Source: Lachnospiraceae bacterium (lineage in GTDB: Bacteria > Bacillota > Clostridia > Lachnospirales > Lachnospiraceae). Taken from it: 63,574 bases of DNA. The notes below the pieces were generated by a model. The model searched no databases and was not told the DNA's origin. It was given only the letters and a program-made list of their open reading frames with translations. Where the stretch lies: contig JAFUFL010000002.1 in NCBI GenBank assembly GCA_017469935.1, forward strand, positions 1 through 63,574, given 5' to 3'. Position 1 is the stretch's first letter. Each line of letters opens with the position of its first letter. The translations under genes and the position numbers were made by a program. Below are positions 1-7,779 of the stretch, one piece after another.

Positions 1-153
1 AAGAACGGTCCTGAGAATCTGCAGCAGATCAATATAACGGATAATGAAAAGAGACTCTTAATGCAGATCCCTTACAATGGCACAGCCAATTTCGAGGCCG
101 CAGAAGGAGTACAGGTTCAGTTCAGGTGGACTACACTGAGAAAAAGAGGCTGA
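1..153 (+). CDS. C-terminal fragment of an unidentified protein, cut by the window edge
   Basis: Frame 1 is open from the first base to a TGA at 151-153, giving the last 50 residues of a protein whose start lies outside the window. The end reads ...NFEAAEGVQVQFRW followed by a short basic tail. That block resembles the C-terminus of the next protein (IETGDGSVLRFMW before its last residues), so the two may share a small C-terminal beta-rich domain; this is inference from a short match. Only 53 bases separate it from the next start, so the two genes are probably co-transcribed. Family unknown. Confidence 0.6.
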   Translation, partial: KNGPENLQQINITDNEKRLLMQIPYNGTANFEAAEGVQVQFRWTTLRKRG

Positions 154-206
154 TCGGAGGCTGAATCAGTAGTGGCCCGATGACAACATTGACAGGAGGC
201 GTTATT

Positions 207-1937
207 TTGAAGCGTTTAAGAGGAAGATTAGCAGCCGCTGTCACAGCTGTTATACTGGCGGCGTGTGTGGGCATGTCATCTTATGCGGCAGAAGGCGGAG
301 AAGAGCGGGACCCCATCCTGTACACGGTTACGACGGCTGCCGAGGGAAAAGAGTATCCGGAACTGACCCCTGCACCTGAACAGAAGGAGAACTCAGAGGG
401 CAAGGAGCCGGAAGCAGCAGAAAAGAAAGAGGAGCCCGCGAATACGGGCTCTTCCGAGAACGTCGAAGTAAAGATAGAAAAAACAGCCGGGCGAAAGAAA
501 CCTCTGGCCGGGGAGAACCCTGCCGGTGAGAAAATAGAGGAGAATTCTGACGACGCGCAGGACGAAGACACTTCTGAAGACGGCGAAGACGCTTCCGAAG
601 ACGGCGAAGACACTTCCGAAGACGGCGAAGACACTTCCGAAGACGGCGAAGACGCTTCCGAAGGCAGCGAAGACACTTCCGAAGACGGCGAAGACGCTTC
701 CGAAGGCAGCGAAGACAAAGAAGATTCGAAACCGGAGGAGAAGAAGGAAGCAGAGCCGGATTCCGCCGATCAGGCAGAAAATGCGGAGCCGGCAGATCAG
801 CCGGAGAATCAGATCCTTGTGATCGCAATTCCCGACGATGAGGCTTATAACTTGTTCGATACGATCAAGCTGACAGTTCAGTTTCAGGTGGAGGAGAATC
901 CGACAAGGACAGCGGACATTCACTTGGGAGAGCTCAATTCCGTAAACACGGATAAGGGAATGTACTATGTGGTTGAGTATAAAATCGGCGAGATCACAGA
1001 GGAACAGATTGCAAGCGTAAAAGCGGAAGGAATCAGCCTCGCGAGCAAGGGTACCGGTGAGGCCGAGCAGGAAAACGGTGAAGGAACTACAGCTGGGGCC
1101 GATAAAGGAACCACTGCGGGTGCCGATAAAGGAGCCACTGCGGGCGCCGATAAAGGAGCCACCGCGGGCGCCGATAAAGGAACCACCGCAGGCGCCGAAG
1201 AAGGAGCCACCGCGGGCGCCGATAAAGGAACCACCGCGGAGGCCGATAAAGGAACCACCGCGGAGGCCGATAAAGGTACTACTGCGGGATCCGATGGCGG
1301 ACAAGGCGGAGTCAGCACTGTAACAGAGACAGAAAACGCTGCGGAAGAACTTACCGTTGTGAAAGGTTCTGTTAAAGAGATCCCGGCCGGGGAGACGACC
1401 ACCGCTGACGCGGCAGCTACGGCTTCGACGGCAGAAGAAACGGTTGTCGAGGAAGAAGAGAGCAAGAAAGGCGGAATCCCCTGGATTCCGATCGCGATCG
1501 GAGGCGTGGCCTTGGCAGGAATCGGAGCGGCGGCAGCAGTATTTCTTCTTCGAAATAAAAAACAGCAGCCGGAAAAGAAAGCAGCCGCTGAGCCGGCCAT
1601 GGTGTTCAGCACCTGCTCGGAACTGAGGGTTGTTGAAGAGAGGAGAGACGGCAGCCGCACATACTACCGCTTTGATCTGAACGGGCGGCAGACGGCCAGA
1701 CTTGCGGATCTTCAGAACAGAAAAGACGGCAGGAGACTGGAAATGGTCAGCGGCGCAAATCTGGAAGATGTATATGTGCAGGCTTATGGCAAAGAGCTCA
1801 CATTCTACAGACAGGCAGGAGGCCGCGAAGAGAATATGTTTGTCCTCGGGCAGACGCGCTCCTCTGCAGCGATCGAGACCGGAGACGGAAGTGTTCTGCG
1901 CTTCATGTGGATTCCCGGAATTAAAGAGGATCCGTGA
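207..1937 (+). CDS. Secreted, membrane-anchored low-complexity protein with two tandem-repeat tracts
   Basis: I chose the TTG start at 207 because GACAGGAGG lies just upstream at 191-199; the in-frame ATG at 180 has no ribosome site. The protein is 576 aa. Residues 1-30 are a signal peptide (basic start, then a hydrophobic core); LAAC at residues 17-20 could be a lipobox, or cleavage may follow SYA. An acidic region holds about seven TSEDGED/ASEDGED heptads (residues ~120-170), and a second tract holds nine TTAGADKG-type octads (~292-363). A membrane helix lies at ~425-446 and a folded ~120-aa domain follows it, predicted to be cytoplasmic if the signal peptide is cleaved. The overall design suits a stalked surface or signalling protein. 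It converges on the VirD4-like operon. Function unknown. Confidence 0.75.
   Translation: MKRLRGRLAAAVTAVILAACVGMSSYAAEGGEERDPILYTVTTAAEGKEYPELTPAPEQKENSEGKEPEAAEKKEEPANTGSSENVEVKIEKTAGRKKPLAGENPAGEKIEENSDDAQDEDTSEDGEDASEDGEDTSEDGEDTSEDGEDASEGSEDTSEDGEDASEGSEDKEDSKPEEKKEAEPDSADQAENAEPADQPENQILVIAIPDDEAYNLFDTIKLTVQFQVEENPTRTADIHLGELNSVNTDKGMYYVVEYKIGEITEEQIASVKAEGISLASKGTGEAEQENGEGTTAGADKGTTAGADKGATAGADKGATAGADKGTTAGAEEGATAGADKGTTAEADKGTTAEADKGTTAGSDGGQGGVSTVTETENAAEELTVVKGSVKEIPAGETTTADAAATASTAEETVVEEEESKKGGIPWIPIAIGGVALAGIGAAAAVFLLRNKKQQPEKKAAAEPAMVFSTCSELRVVEERRDGSRTYYRFDLNGRQTARLADLQNRKDGRRLEMVSGANLEDVYVQAYGKELTFYRQAGGREENMFVLGQTRSSAAIETGDGSVLRFMWIPGIKEDP
569..717 (+). repeat. 21-bp tandem repeat encoding SEDGED(A/T) heptads
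   Basis: About seven near-identical 21-bp units of the type CTTCCGAAGACGGCGAAGA follow each other inside the surface protein gene. The unit is a multiple of three, so gain or loss of copies would keep the frame and change only the length of the acidic stalk. Confidence 0.85.
1081..1300 (+). repeat. 24-bp tandem repeat encoding TTAGADKG octads
   Basis: Nine 24-bp units (ACCGCGGGCGCCGATAAAGG-like) encode (T/A)TAGADKG with AEADKG and AGAEEG variants. As with the upstream heptads, copy-number change would be in frame. The array is likely length-variable between strains. Confidence 0.85.
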
Positions 1938-1977
1938 TTCGGAAGGACAGTTGATTGAGTCAATAATACACACGTAT

Positions 1978-2027
1978 GGGGGTGTCGCACTAAGAATTAT
2001 TCTTAGGGCGACACCCCCGTTTTTTTT
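1978..2027 (+). terminator. Rho-independent terminator after the surface protein
   Basis: GGGGGTGTCGC (1978-1988) pairs with GCGACACCCCC (2008-2018), and an inner CTAAGAAT/ATTCTTAG stem extends it almost without interruption. Eight T residues follow at 2020-2027. It sits in the gap between convergent genes; the minus side has no T run. Confidence 0.93.
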
Positions 2028-2032
2028 CTAAA

Positions 2033-3238
2033 TCATAAACGACACGGTTTCTTCTTCTGCTTTTGCAGAAATACCCGTAATTGCAATATGCCCTTAACGT
2101 CAATGGAAGGGCTCTTGCTCTTCAAATTCTGCTCGACCTCTTCAGAATCAAGACCCGCCGTTAGTTCTGACAGCATTTCATCCGCCAAATGAACAGACTT
2201 TCGAATCATTCCGACCCGCAGGTATAATTCGATCAGATGGTACCGATCGCGATTGGATTGAAAATCAGGAGGACTGTCCTGCTCCCTGCTCTCATTTACA
2301 AGTTCTTTCTGGAAGACAATAGCGCGGGAATACTTTCTGTTCTTCTCAAACAGGGCGATTAAGTCACGCTTGGCCTGAAGGGTGGAAGGAGCATTCGGGC
2401 CTGCCATGGATGTCTTCAGCTCCAGCAGCCGGTAGTGGTGGAGGATGGATCTGTTCAAGAGACTGTCAGATGCTGTCAGCTTCCCGTAGGAGTATTTGGA
2501 CAATGCGCTGCAGAGTTTTTCATATGCCTCAATTGTTTTTACGCTTTTGGCACCATAGGACTCTTTGGCCAGGTCCAGCGCTTCTTCGCGAATCCGGATC
2601 TCTTCTTCCGGCGTACCTGCATAAGCTAAGTTGGCGGCAAGATTAGAAAGGCAGTCAAGAGTTGTATCCGTATCATCGGCGTGATACTTTTTCTGCAGTT
2701 CAAGCGCTCTTTCCGAATATTGCCTGGCTTTGCTGTAGCGGTGGCAGGAGTAAAGGACACAATCGAGGCGCATCAGGTATTGGACGGCTACGGATGCGCT
2801 CTCCCCTTCTTTTTTCAGAACATAATTGCATAATTTTTCAAAATAGAGAATCTCCTGGCTGTAAAGCTCCAGGCTGCGCATCACATAGGCGTATATAAGC
2901 CAGGGAGCGGAGGGATCAAAGTTTTCCTCCGCTGTGAAGCAGTCGGCGATCGCCACGGCTCTTGTAATCAGCGGATAAGCGGATTTGGTCAGCCGTTTAT
3001 CGTTCAGGACATAGGCCACAAAGGCGAGTGCGTCCGGAAGCAGCCTGTTTTTCCAATCCGTGTAATCTTCAAGGCGCGCTTTAAACTCTTCAATCAGGGC
3101 ATCACATTCTTCGTCGCTTGTATGAAGGGCAAAAATATAGTTGGCCAGCTCATATAATGTTCTCGGATGGCGTGCGCCGAATGATTTTTCGGTGTTCTGC
3201 CAGTCGCTGTATGCTTGTTTGACTTGTTCTGCTGACAT
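2033..3238 (-). CDS. TPR-repeat protein, last gene of the VirD4-like operon
   Basis: This 401-aa, all-helical, soluble protein has no signal peptide. Tetratricopeptide-like repeats of the kinesin-light-chain type are visible: FGARHPRTLYELANY near the N-terminus, later YGAKSVKTIEAYEKL and GPNAPSTLQAKRDLIALF, with paired helices between them. A GGAG site lies upstream of the ATG. It starts 12 bases after the VirD4-like gene ends, so the two are translated from one message. TPR proteins usually act as protein-binding adaptors, so a scaffold for the neighbouring ATPase is plausible but is inference. Confidence 0.8.
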   Translation of the reverse strand: MSAEQVKQAYSDWQNTEKSFGARHPRTLYELANYIFALHTSDEECDALIEEFKARLEDYTDWKNRLLPDALAFVAYVLNDKRLTKSAYPLITRAVAIADCFTAEENFDPSAPWLIYAYVMRSLELYSQEILYFEKLCNYVLKKEGESASVAVQYLMRLDCVLYSCHRYSKARQYSERALELQKKYHADDTDTTLDCLSNLAANLAYAGTPEEEIRIREEALDLAKESYGAKSVKTIEAYEKLCSALSKYSYGKLTASDSLLNRSILHHYRLLELKTSMAGPNAPSTLQAKRDLIALFEKNRKYSRAIVFQKELVNESREQDSPPDFQSNRDRYHLIELYLRVGMIRKSVHLADEMLSELTAGLDSEEVEQNLKSKSPSIDVKGILQLRVFLQKQKKKPCRL

Positions 3239-3250
3239 AAGGACTCCTCA

Positions 3251-4720
3251 TTAGTCGACGAAAGGATGCGGGACTTCTCCGAGAAGGATTCTGGTGAGCA
3301 GAGTAATGACAGAGAAGATCCGGTAGTCGTTAGAAGAGTGCTCCTTCATGGGGACCGGCGGATATCCCTTGAAAGCTTCGTACATGTCAATGTCGGCAAG
3401 CTGTGAGATGAAGGGATACTGGCGGGAATGTATGATCAGGGCTTCCCCTTTCTCCTTATTGAAGCGCTGCAGTTCCGAAACAGAGATCAGAGGACGTTTC
3501 TCCCGGTCCGCTGTAACGATTTCCCCGCAGAGGCTGCTGATCTCCTGCAGAAGATCCAATTCCTTGGAAGTCAGAAAGACCCAGTTGTCGCAGTTTCCCT
3601 TGATCGTATCGGCGTCTTCTCCGTAGCGGCCTACCAGCTGGTGCTTGCTCTGCGCGACCAGAAAATAGCGCATATTCCGGCTTCTGGCTGCGCTGATCAT
3701 GGAAGGCATGTCCGGGATCCTGGGAAGGTTGCAGAATTCGTCCAGCACGAAATTGACCCTGAGGGGGAGCATTCCGTTCTCCTCTTTCTGCGCCTCACGG
3801 ATCAGAATCTCATAGGCCTGCTTGATAAAAGTGGTAACAAGGAAATGAAGCGTCGTCTTTTCATCCGGAACGATGATGTAGAGGGCGGTCTTCTCCCTGC
3901 CGATCCGGGTGAGGTCCACCGTGTTGCCGGAGAGCATAGTGGCCAGTTTCCTCTGCGTGTTGAAGACGCGGATCATGCCAAAGAGCGAAATATAAATACT
4001 CTGGCGGGTCTTTTCGGCGCCGGTGAAGACGTTCTTGTAGTTCATGCCGGCGATCGTATATTCACTCATCGGTTCGGAGAGCTCTCTCAGTTTGTCTTCC
4101 AGATCGAGAGAACACAGACGGGAGAGGCTGATGACATTCGCTTCCTCTTCCGAGGCGCATTCCATGAGGAGCATCAGGTTTGCGATCGCGAAGGAGGCGG
4201 CCATTTCCGGCCAGAACACATCCTTTGTGCGCTCAAATTGAGGAGCGGCAAGGGTCTGCACAAAATCATTGAGCATGGAGACAGCTTCTTCCTGCCGGCC
4301 GGAATGATACAGCTTATAAGGGACATACAGCGGGTTCCACAGATCGCCTTTTCCGATATCGCGGAAATTGAGGACGACGGTTTTGTAGCCGTTTGCCTCG
4401 GCCAGTCCCGAGGTTTTTCTGTACAGTTCTCCCTTGGGATCCGTCGTGATAAAGGATTCGCCGGCCTTTATGAACATGCCCAGCATAGGCATGCAGAACA
4501 GGCGCGTTTTTTTGGATCCGGTCGCGCCGAAAATAAGAGAATGCGTGTCACTGCCGTCGACATAGGCTTCTCTGGCGTCTGACATAAGGGGCAGTCCCGC
4601 CGTGGGGTAATGATCGTCGCTGAGTCGGATGAACGTGCTGCTGTCCTGGATCTCACTTGGAGAAGCCCAGCGGGTCTCCTGATTTGTCTTCACATAGCGC
4701 TTATATCTGTAGTTTTCCAA
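3251..4720 (-). CDS. VirD4/TraG-like ATPase without N-terminal membrane helices
   Basis: The 489-aa protein belongs to the type IV coupling-protein family. It has a Walker A region GATGSKKTR at residues ~66-74, the ITTDPKGELY signature that follows the P-loop in VirD4/TraG proteins, Walker B VNFVLDEF near 320, and the family motif ISAARSRNMRYFLVAQS after it. Two points are odd. The P-loop has K in place of the last conserved glycine (GSKKT, not GSGKT). The protein also begins almost directly at the ATPase fold, without the N-terminal transmembrane pair of conjugative coupling proteins. The start is TTG at 4718-4720, eight bases after AGGAGG. No relaxase or VirB4-like gene lies nearby, so conjugation is not supported. 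Confidence 0.85.
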   Translation of the reverse strand: MENYRYKRYVKTNQETRWASPSEIQDSSTFIRLSDDHYPTAGLPLMSDAREAYVDGSDTHSLIFGATGSKKTRLFCMPMLGMFIKAGESFITTDPKGELYRKTSGLAEANGYKTVVLNFRDIGKGDLWNPLYVPYKLYHSGRQEEAVSMLNDFVQTLAAPQFERTKDVFWPEMAASFAIANLMLLMECASEEEANVISLSRLCSLDLEDKLRELSEPMSEYTIAGMNYKNVFTGAEKTRQSIYISLFGMIRVFNTQRKLATMLSGNTVDLTRIGREKTALYIIVPDEKTTLHFLVTTFIKQAYEILIREAQKEENGMLPLRVNFVLDEFCNLPRIPDMPSMISAARSRNMRYFLVAQSKHQLVGRYGEDADTIKGNCDNWVFLTSKELDLLQEISSLCGEIVTADREKRPLISVSELQRFNKEKGEALIIHSRQYPFISQLADIDMYEAFKGYPPVPMKEHSSNDYRIFSVITLLTRILLGEVPHPFVD

Positions 4721-4741
4721 TTTCAGGCCTCCTTCCTGCGA

Positions 4742-5590
4742 TTATGCAAAACCGATTCTCTTTTTGACTTTCTGCAGGGTCCTCTGAATATAGGGGCTGT
4801 CCTTGGAGAATGTCTGCAGATCCGCGGCGGAAAGCGTCATGCCGCTCATGTTTTCTCTTGCGTAGAGTTCGTAAATGATATCGCTTCCGAAGAGGTCCAC
4901 CGCGCCGGCCGAGTCAAAATAGCGATTTCCGCGCAGCATGTCGATGGACTCGGAGAGAAGTGCTCTTGCACTGTCATCGAGAGCGAAACCGTAGTCGCCT
5001 AAAAGATCCTCGATCTCGCTGACGTAAGTAGAGGTAGAAGCTCTGTGCAGCGTGATCCGTTCGATTCGCAGAAACATGGAGAGAATCGATTCCATGGCGT
5101 CTGCCTTGCCTTCATTTTTGGTAGAAACAGAGAGGATGATCAGCCATTTATGGGTATTCTCGGAGAGATAATCCATCAGATCGATAAAGTGGTGCTCCTC
5201 CTGGTGGCCCAGCCAATAGTCGAGTTTGATGTGAACAATGCCCCGGAATTCATTTCTGTAGCCCGCGCAGTCGCTGATTCCGTCAATGAGGCGCTGAAGC
5301 TCCCCAAAGCCCGCTCCCGGCGCGCAGTAATTCATCATAAACTCAAAATAGGGGACGTCGCCGTTAAAATCCATAAGGTTTTTCTGCGTGATCAGGTAGG
5401 AAGACAAGGTATCTATCATCCTTGAGAGCATCGTGTCGCTGTGGGATACTACGAACAGGTCCGGAAGAAGGATCGGCCCATTGACGGGCAGTGTCTTAAG
5501 ATTGGAGGAGAGGATCGCCCATTTGCGGACCAGACGGTCAAGTCCGTGCGCGCCGTCAAAATGGATCAGTTTTTCATAGTAAGGGTTCAT
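4742..5590 (-). CDS. Unidentified protein with a degenerate AAA-ATPase-like layout
   Basis: This 282-aa soluble protein is the first gene of the minus operon, with a strong AAGGAGG site. I recognise no family with certainty. The order of secondary elements resembles CbbX/SpoVK-type AAA proteins: PDLFVVSHSDTMLSRMID sits where a beta-strand/P-loop/helix would be but lacks the glycines and lysine, GIVHIKLDYWLG sits where Walker B would be, and HKWLIILSV sits where a sensor strand would be. If the reading is right, it is an ATPase-dead partner. Only 21 bases separate it from the VirD4-like gene, so a shared complex is likely. Confidence 0.6.
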   Translation of the reverse strand: MNPYYEKLIHFDGAHGLDRLVRKWAILSSNLKTLPVNGPILLPDLFVVSHSDTMLSRMIDTLSSYLITQKNLMDFNGDVPYFEFMMNYCAPGAGFGELQRLIDGISDCAGYRNEFRGIVHIKLDYWLGHQEEHHFIDLMDYLSENTHKWLIILSVSTKNEGKADAMESILSMFLRIERITLHRASTSTYVSEIEDLLGDYGFALDDSARALLSESIDMLRGNRYFDSAGAVDLFGSDIIYELYARENMSGMTLSAADLQTFSKDSPYIQRTLQKVKKRIGFA

Positions 5591-5803
5591 AAAGCCTCCT
5601 TTTTTACACCGGCGAAGTATATTGGATAATCACATATTCAAATAATAACACATCAGGGGGAGAGCAAACCGAAAAATAGAGTGTAAAAAGTGACGGTGTC
5701 CAATATTATGCCTAAGATTGTAATAAAGAGCAGATAATAGTGGTACAATATGACAGTAAAGATTTCATCCTTTAGGAAGATAACGAAAACGGAGGTAATA
5801 AGA
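5591..5803. other. Divergent intergenic region
   Basis: This 213-bp A+T-rich gap must hold the promoters of the minus VirD4-like operon and of the plus HIT gene. TACAAT at 5746-5751 is a possible -10 for the HIT gene. An 8-bp inverted pair, ATATTGGA (5619-5626) and TCCAATAT (5699-5706), flanks the middle and could be an operator pair. No gene was seen. Confidence 0.4.
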
Positions 5804-6226
5804 ATGGATATGAATTGTGCTTATTGTGCAAAGGGCGAACTGGTTGCAAAGTTTGGATATGAAATATGCGAACTTCCTGCCAGCACGGTCTATCTCTTCA
5901 AGGAACAGTCTCACCCCGGCCGCGTGATCGTTGCCAGCAAGCACCACGTATCGGAAATGATCGAGCTCTCCGAGGCCGACAGGGCGGCTTTCATCGAGGA
6001 CGTCGTGACGACAGCGAACGCGATCCACAAAGTGTTCCATCCCGACAAACTTAACTATGGCATGTACGGCGACACCGGCCATCACCTTCACATGCACCTT
6101 GTCCCCAAGTACAAGGACGAGTTCGAGTGGGGCGGAACCTTCGCGATGGATCCGGGCCTCAAGAAACTTGACGAAGCACAGTGTGAGGAAGTTGCGGCGA
6201 AGCTTCGCGCAGTGATCAAGGGCTGA
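5804..6226 (+). CDS. HIT-family nucleotide hydrolase/transferase
   Basis: The frame opens at 5750, but the ATG at 5804 follows ACGGAGGTAATAAGA and is the credible start, giving 140 aa. The histidine triad HLHMHLVPK lies near residues 93-101 and supplies the catalytic His. The N-terminal CAYCAKGEL has a CxxC pair common in bacterial HIT proteins. The family hydrolyses or transfers nucleoside monophosphates from substrates such as adenosine phosphoramidate or dinucleoside polyphosphates; the exact substrate cannot be read here. It is transcribed alone, with a hairpin downstream. Confidence 0.92.
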   Translation: MDMNCAYCAKGELVAKFGYEICELPASTVYLFKEQSHPGRVIVASKHHVSEMIELSEADRAAFIEDVVTTANAIHKVFHPDKLNYGMYGDTGHHLHMHLVPKYKDEFEWGGTFAMDPGLKKLDEAQCEEVAAKLRAVIKG

Positions 6227-6304
6227 TAAGTGACGAGGACCGTTTTCTGCTGAAGAATCGGAGGCCGCGCGAGGCGCGGCGGAGCGATCACTTTGAAAAC
6301 AGAG

Positions 6305-6330
6305 AAGGCCGGCTTCGGGACCGGCCTTTA
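6305..6330 (+). terminator. Hairpin after the HIT gene
   Basis: AAGGCCGG (6305-6312) pairs with CCGGCCTT (6321-6328) around an 8-base loop. The T tract is short, so it is a modest terminator. A dispersed element follows directly. Confidence 0.6.
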
Positions 6331-6382
6331 ACTCAGGCAGGAAGTCTCCCGCCTCTGCAAGCGGAGAGCGAGCCTTGAATGT
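6330..6382 (+). repeat. Dispersed composite element, modules A and C (degenerate copy)
   Basis: AACTCAGGCAGGAAGTCTCC (from 6330) matches the left arm of module A seen intact at 53707-53742; the right arm has decayed. GAGCGAGCCTTGAAT at ~6368-6380 matches module C, seen at 53803 and 49159. It lies in the leader of the cysteine desulfidase gene. Confidence 0.55.
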
Positions 6383-6394
6383 GAGGGGAAAGAA

Positions 6395-7702
6395 ATGCAG
6401 CTTAGTGAAGAATTATCGAAAAACTATACGACAATTCTCAAGGAAGAGCTTGTCGCGGCGATGGGATGCACGGAGCCGATCGCCATTGCCTATGCCGCTG
6501 CGAAAGCTTACAAGGAACTGGGCGTGATGCCGGACCACATCCGGGTCACCTGCTCGGGAAATATTATCAAAAACGTGAAGGGTGTCACCGTTCCCAACTC
6601 CGGAGGAATGAAGGGAATCGAGGCGGCAGCGGTGCTCGGCGTCGTGGGCGGAAACCCCGACAAGATGCTGGAAGTCATCGCGGATGCGGATGACGAAGCG
6701 CGCAAAAAGACGCGCGAGCTGGTGGAAGCCGGGATCTGCGACGTGGCGTTGGCGGAAGATGTGCCCAACCTGTACATCAAAGCAGAGATGTGGAATGAGG
6801 ACCACAAGGCCTCCGTCACGATCGAAGAGCACCACACGGACATCACGGAGATCGAGAAGGACGGAAAGACCATCTTTATAGCGGAGAAGACTTCCGCGCA
6901 TGAGGAAGACGACAAGCCCAAAGGAGACCGGACCAAGATGACACTGCAGGGGATCCTTGACTACGCGACCACTGTGGACCTCTCCGAAGTGGAGGAAGTT
7001 CTCGAGCGCCAGGTGACCTGCAACACGGCGATCTCCCAGGAAGGACTTGACAATCCCTGGGGGGCCAGAGTCGGAAAAACCATGCTGGAGAACTGGACTG
7101 ACGATGTCAAGTGCTACGCCTGTGCGCGCGCCGCGGCGGGCTCCGACGCCCGTATGAGCGGATGTCCCATGCCGGTCATCATCAATTCCGGAAGCGGAAA
7201 CCAGGGAATCACAGTCACGCTGCCCATCGTGACCTACGCAGAGCGCTGGCACCTGTCCAAAGAAAAGATGTACAGATGCCTTCTGGTCTCGAACCTGGTA
7301 TCCATCTACATCAAGCACTACATCGGATCGCTGTCCGCTTTCTGCGGCGCGGTGAGCGCAGCCTGCGGAGCGGGTGCCGGGATTACCTACATGTCCGGCG
7401 GAACCTATGAGCAGATCGGCGGAACGATCACAAACACGCTCGGCAATGTCGGCGGGATTGTCTGCGACGGCGCAAAGCCCAGTTGCGCCGCCAAAATAGC
7501 GTCCTCCGTCCATGCAGCTCTTCTGGCCCACTATATGAGCGTCAGCCAGAAAGAATTCCGCGGCGGTGAGGGCTTTGTCGAGAGCGATGTAGAGCAGACC
7601 ATCAGGAATATGGGATACATCGGCAAGGTCGGCATGAAGGAGACCGATAAGGAGATCCTCAATGTCATGATCGACAAGGTGGATGTGAATTCCTGCCTGT
7701 GA
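6395..7702 (+). CDS. cyuA: UPF0597/CyuA-type L-cysteine desulfidase (serine-dehydratase-like)
   Basis: The 435-aa protein matches the UPF0597 family, which is related to the iron-sulfur L-serine dehydratase alpha chain. It shows MGCTEPIAIAYAAAKA near residue 22, TCSGNIIKNVKG, VPNSGGMKG, and later NSGSGNQGI and conserved Cys residues in the C-terminal half (for example AACGAGAGI and CDGAKPSCAAK) that would hold a [4Fe-4S] cluster. The characterised CyuA enzyme degrades L-cysteine to pyruvate, ammonia and sulfide. The transporter immediately downstream supports an amino-acid catabolic pair. A related activity on L-serine or a similar beta-eliminating substrate is the main alternative. Confidence 0.85.
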   Translation: MQLSEELSKNYTTILKEELVAAMGCTEPIAIAYAAAKAYKELGVMPDHIRVTCSGNIIKNVKGVTVPNSGGMKGIEAAAVLGVVGGNPDKMLEVIADADDEARKKTRELVEAGICDVALAEDVPNLYIKAEMWNEDHKASVTIEEHHTDITEIEKDGKTIFIAEKTSAHEEDDKPKGDRTKMTLQGILDYATTVDLSEVEEVLERQVTCNTAISQEGLDNPWGARVGKTMLENWTDDVKCYACARAAAGSDARMSGCPMPVIINSGSGNQGITVTLPIVTYAERWHLSKEKMYRCLLVSNLVSIYIKHYIGSLSAFCGAVSAACGAGAGITYMSGGTYEQIGGTITNTLGNVGGIVCDGAKPSCAAKIASSVHAALLAHYMSVSQKEFRGGEGFVESDVEQTIRNMGYIGKVGMKETDKEILNVMIDKVDVNSCL

Positions 7703-7779
7703 CGGACGGCCGATTTACGGCAAAGAAGTCCGCAGTGCGGGTTTTTACATAGAAACAAATAAAAGAGGGGAAACAGGAA

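Noticed and set aside
180-206. ATG at 180 as start of the surface protein
   Set aside because: No ribosome site precedes it; the real site GACAGGAGG lies between it and the TTG at 207.
393-1973. 526-aa minus frame over the surface protein gene
   Set aside because: The repeats on the sense strand create repeated residues antisense; there is no start signal, and it crosses the terminator.
1-5590. Integrative conjugative element
   Set aside because: Only a VirD4-like ATPase was found; no relaxase, integrase, VirB4 or attachment site is visible in the window.
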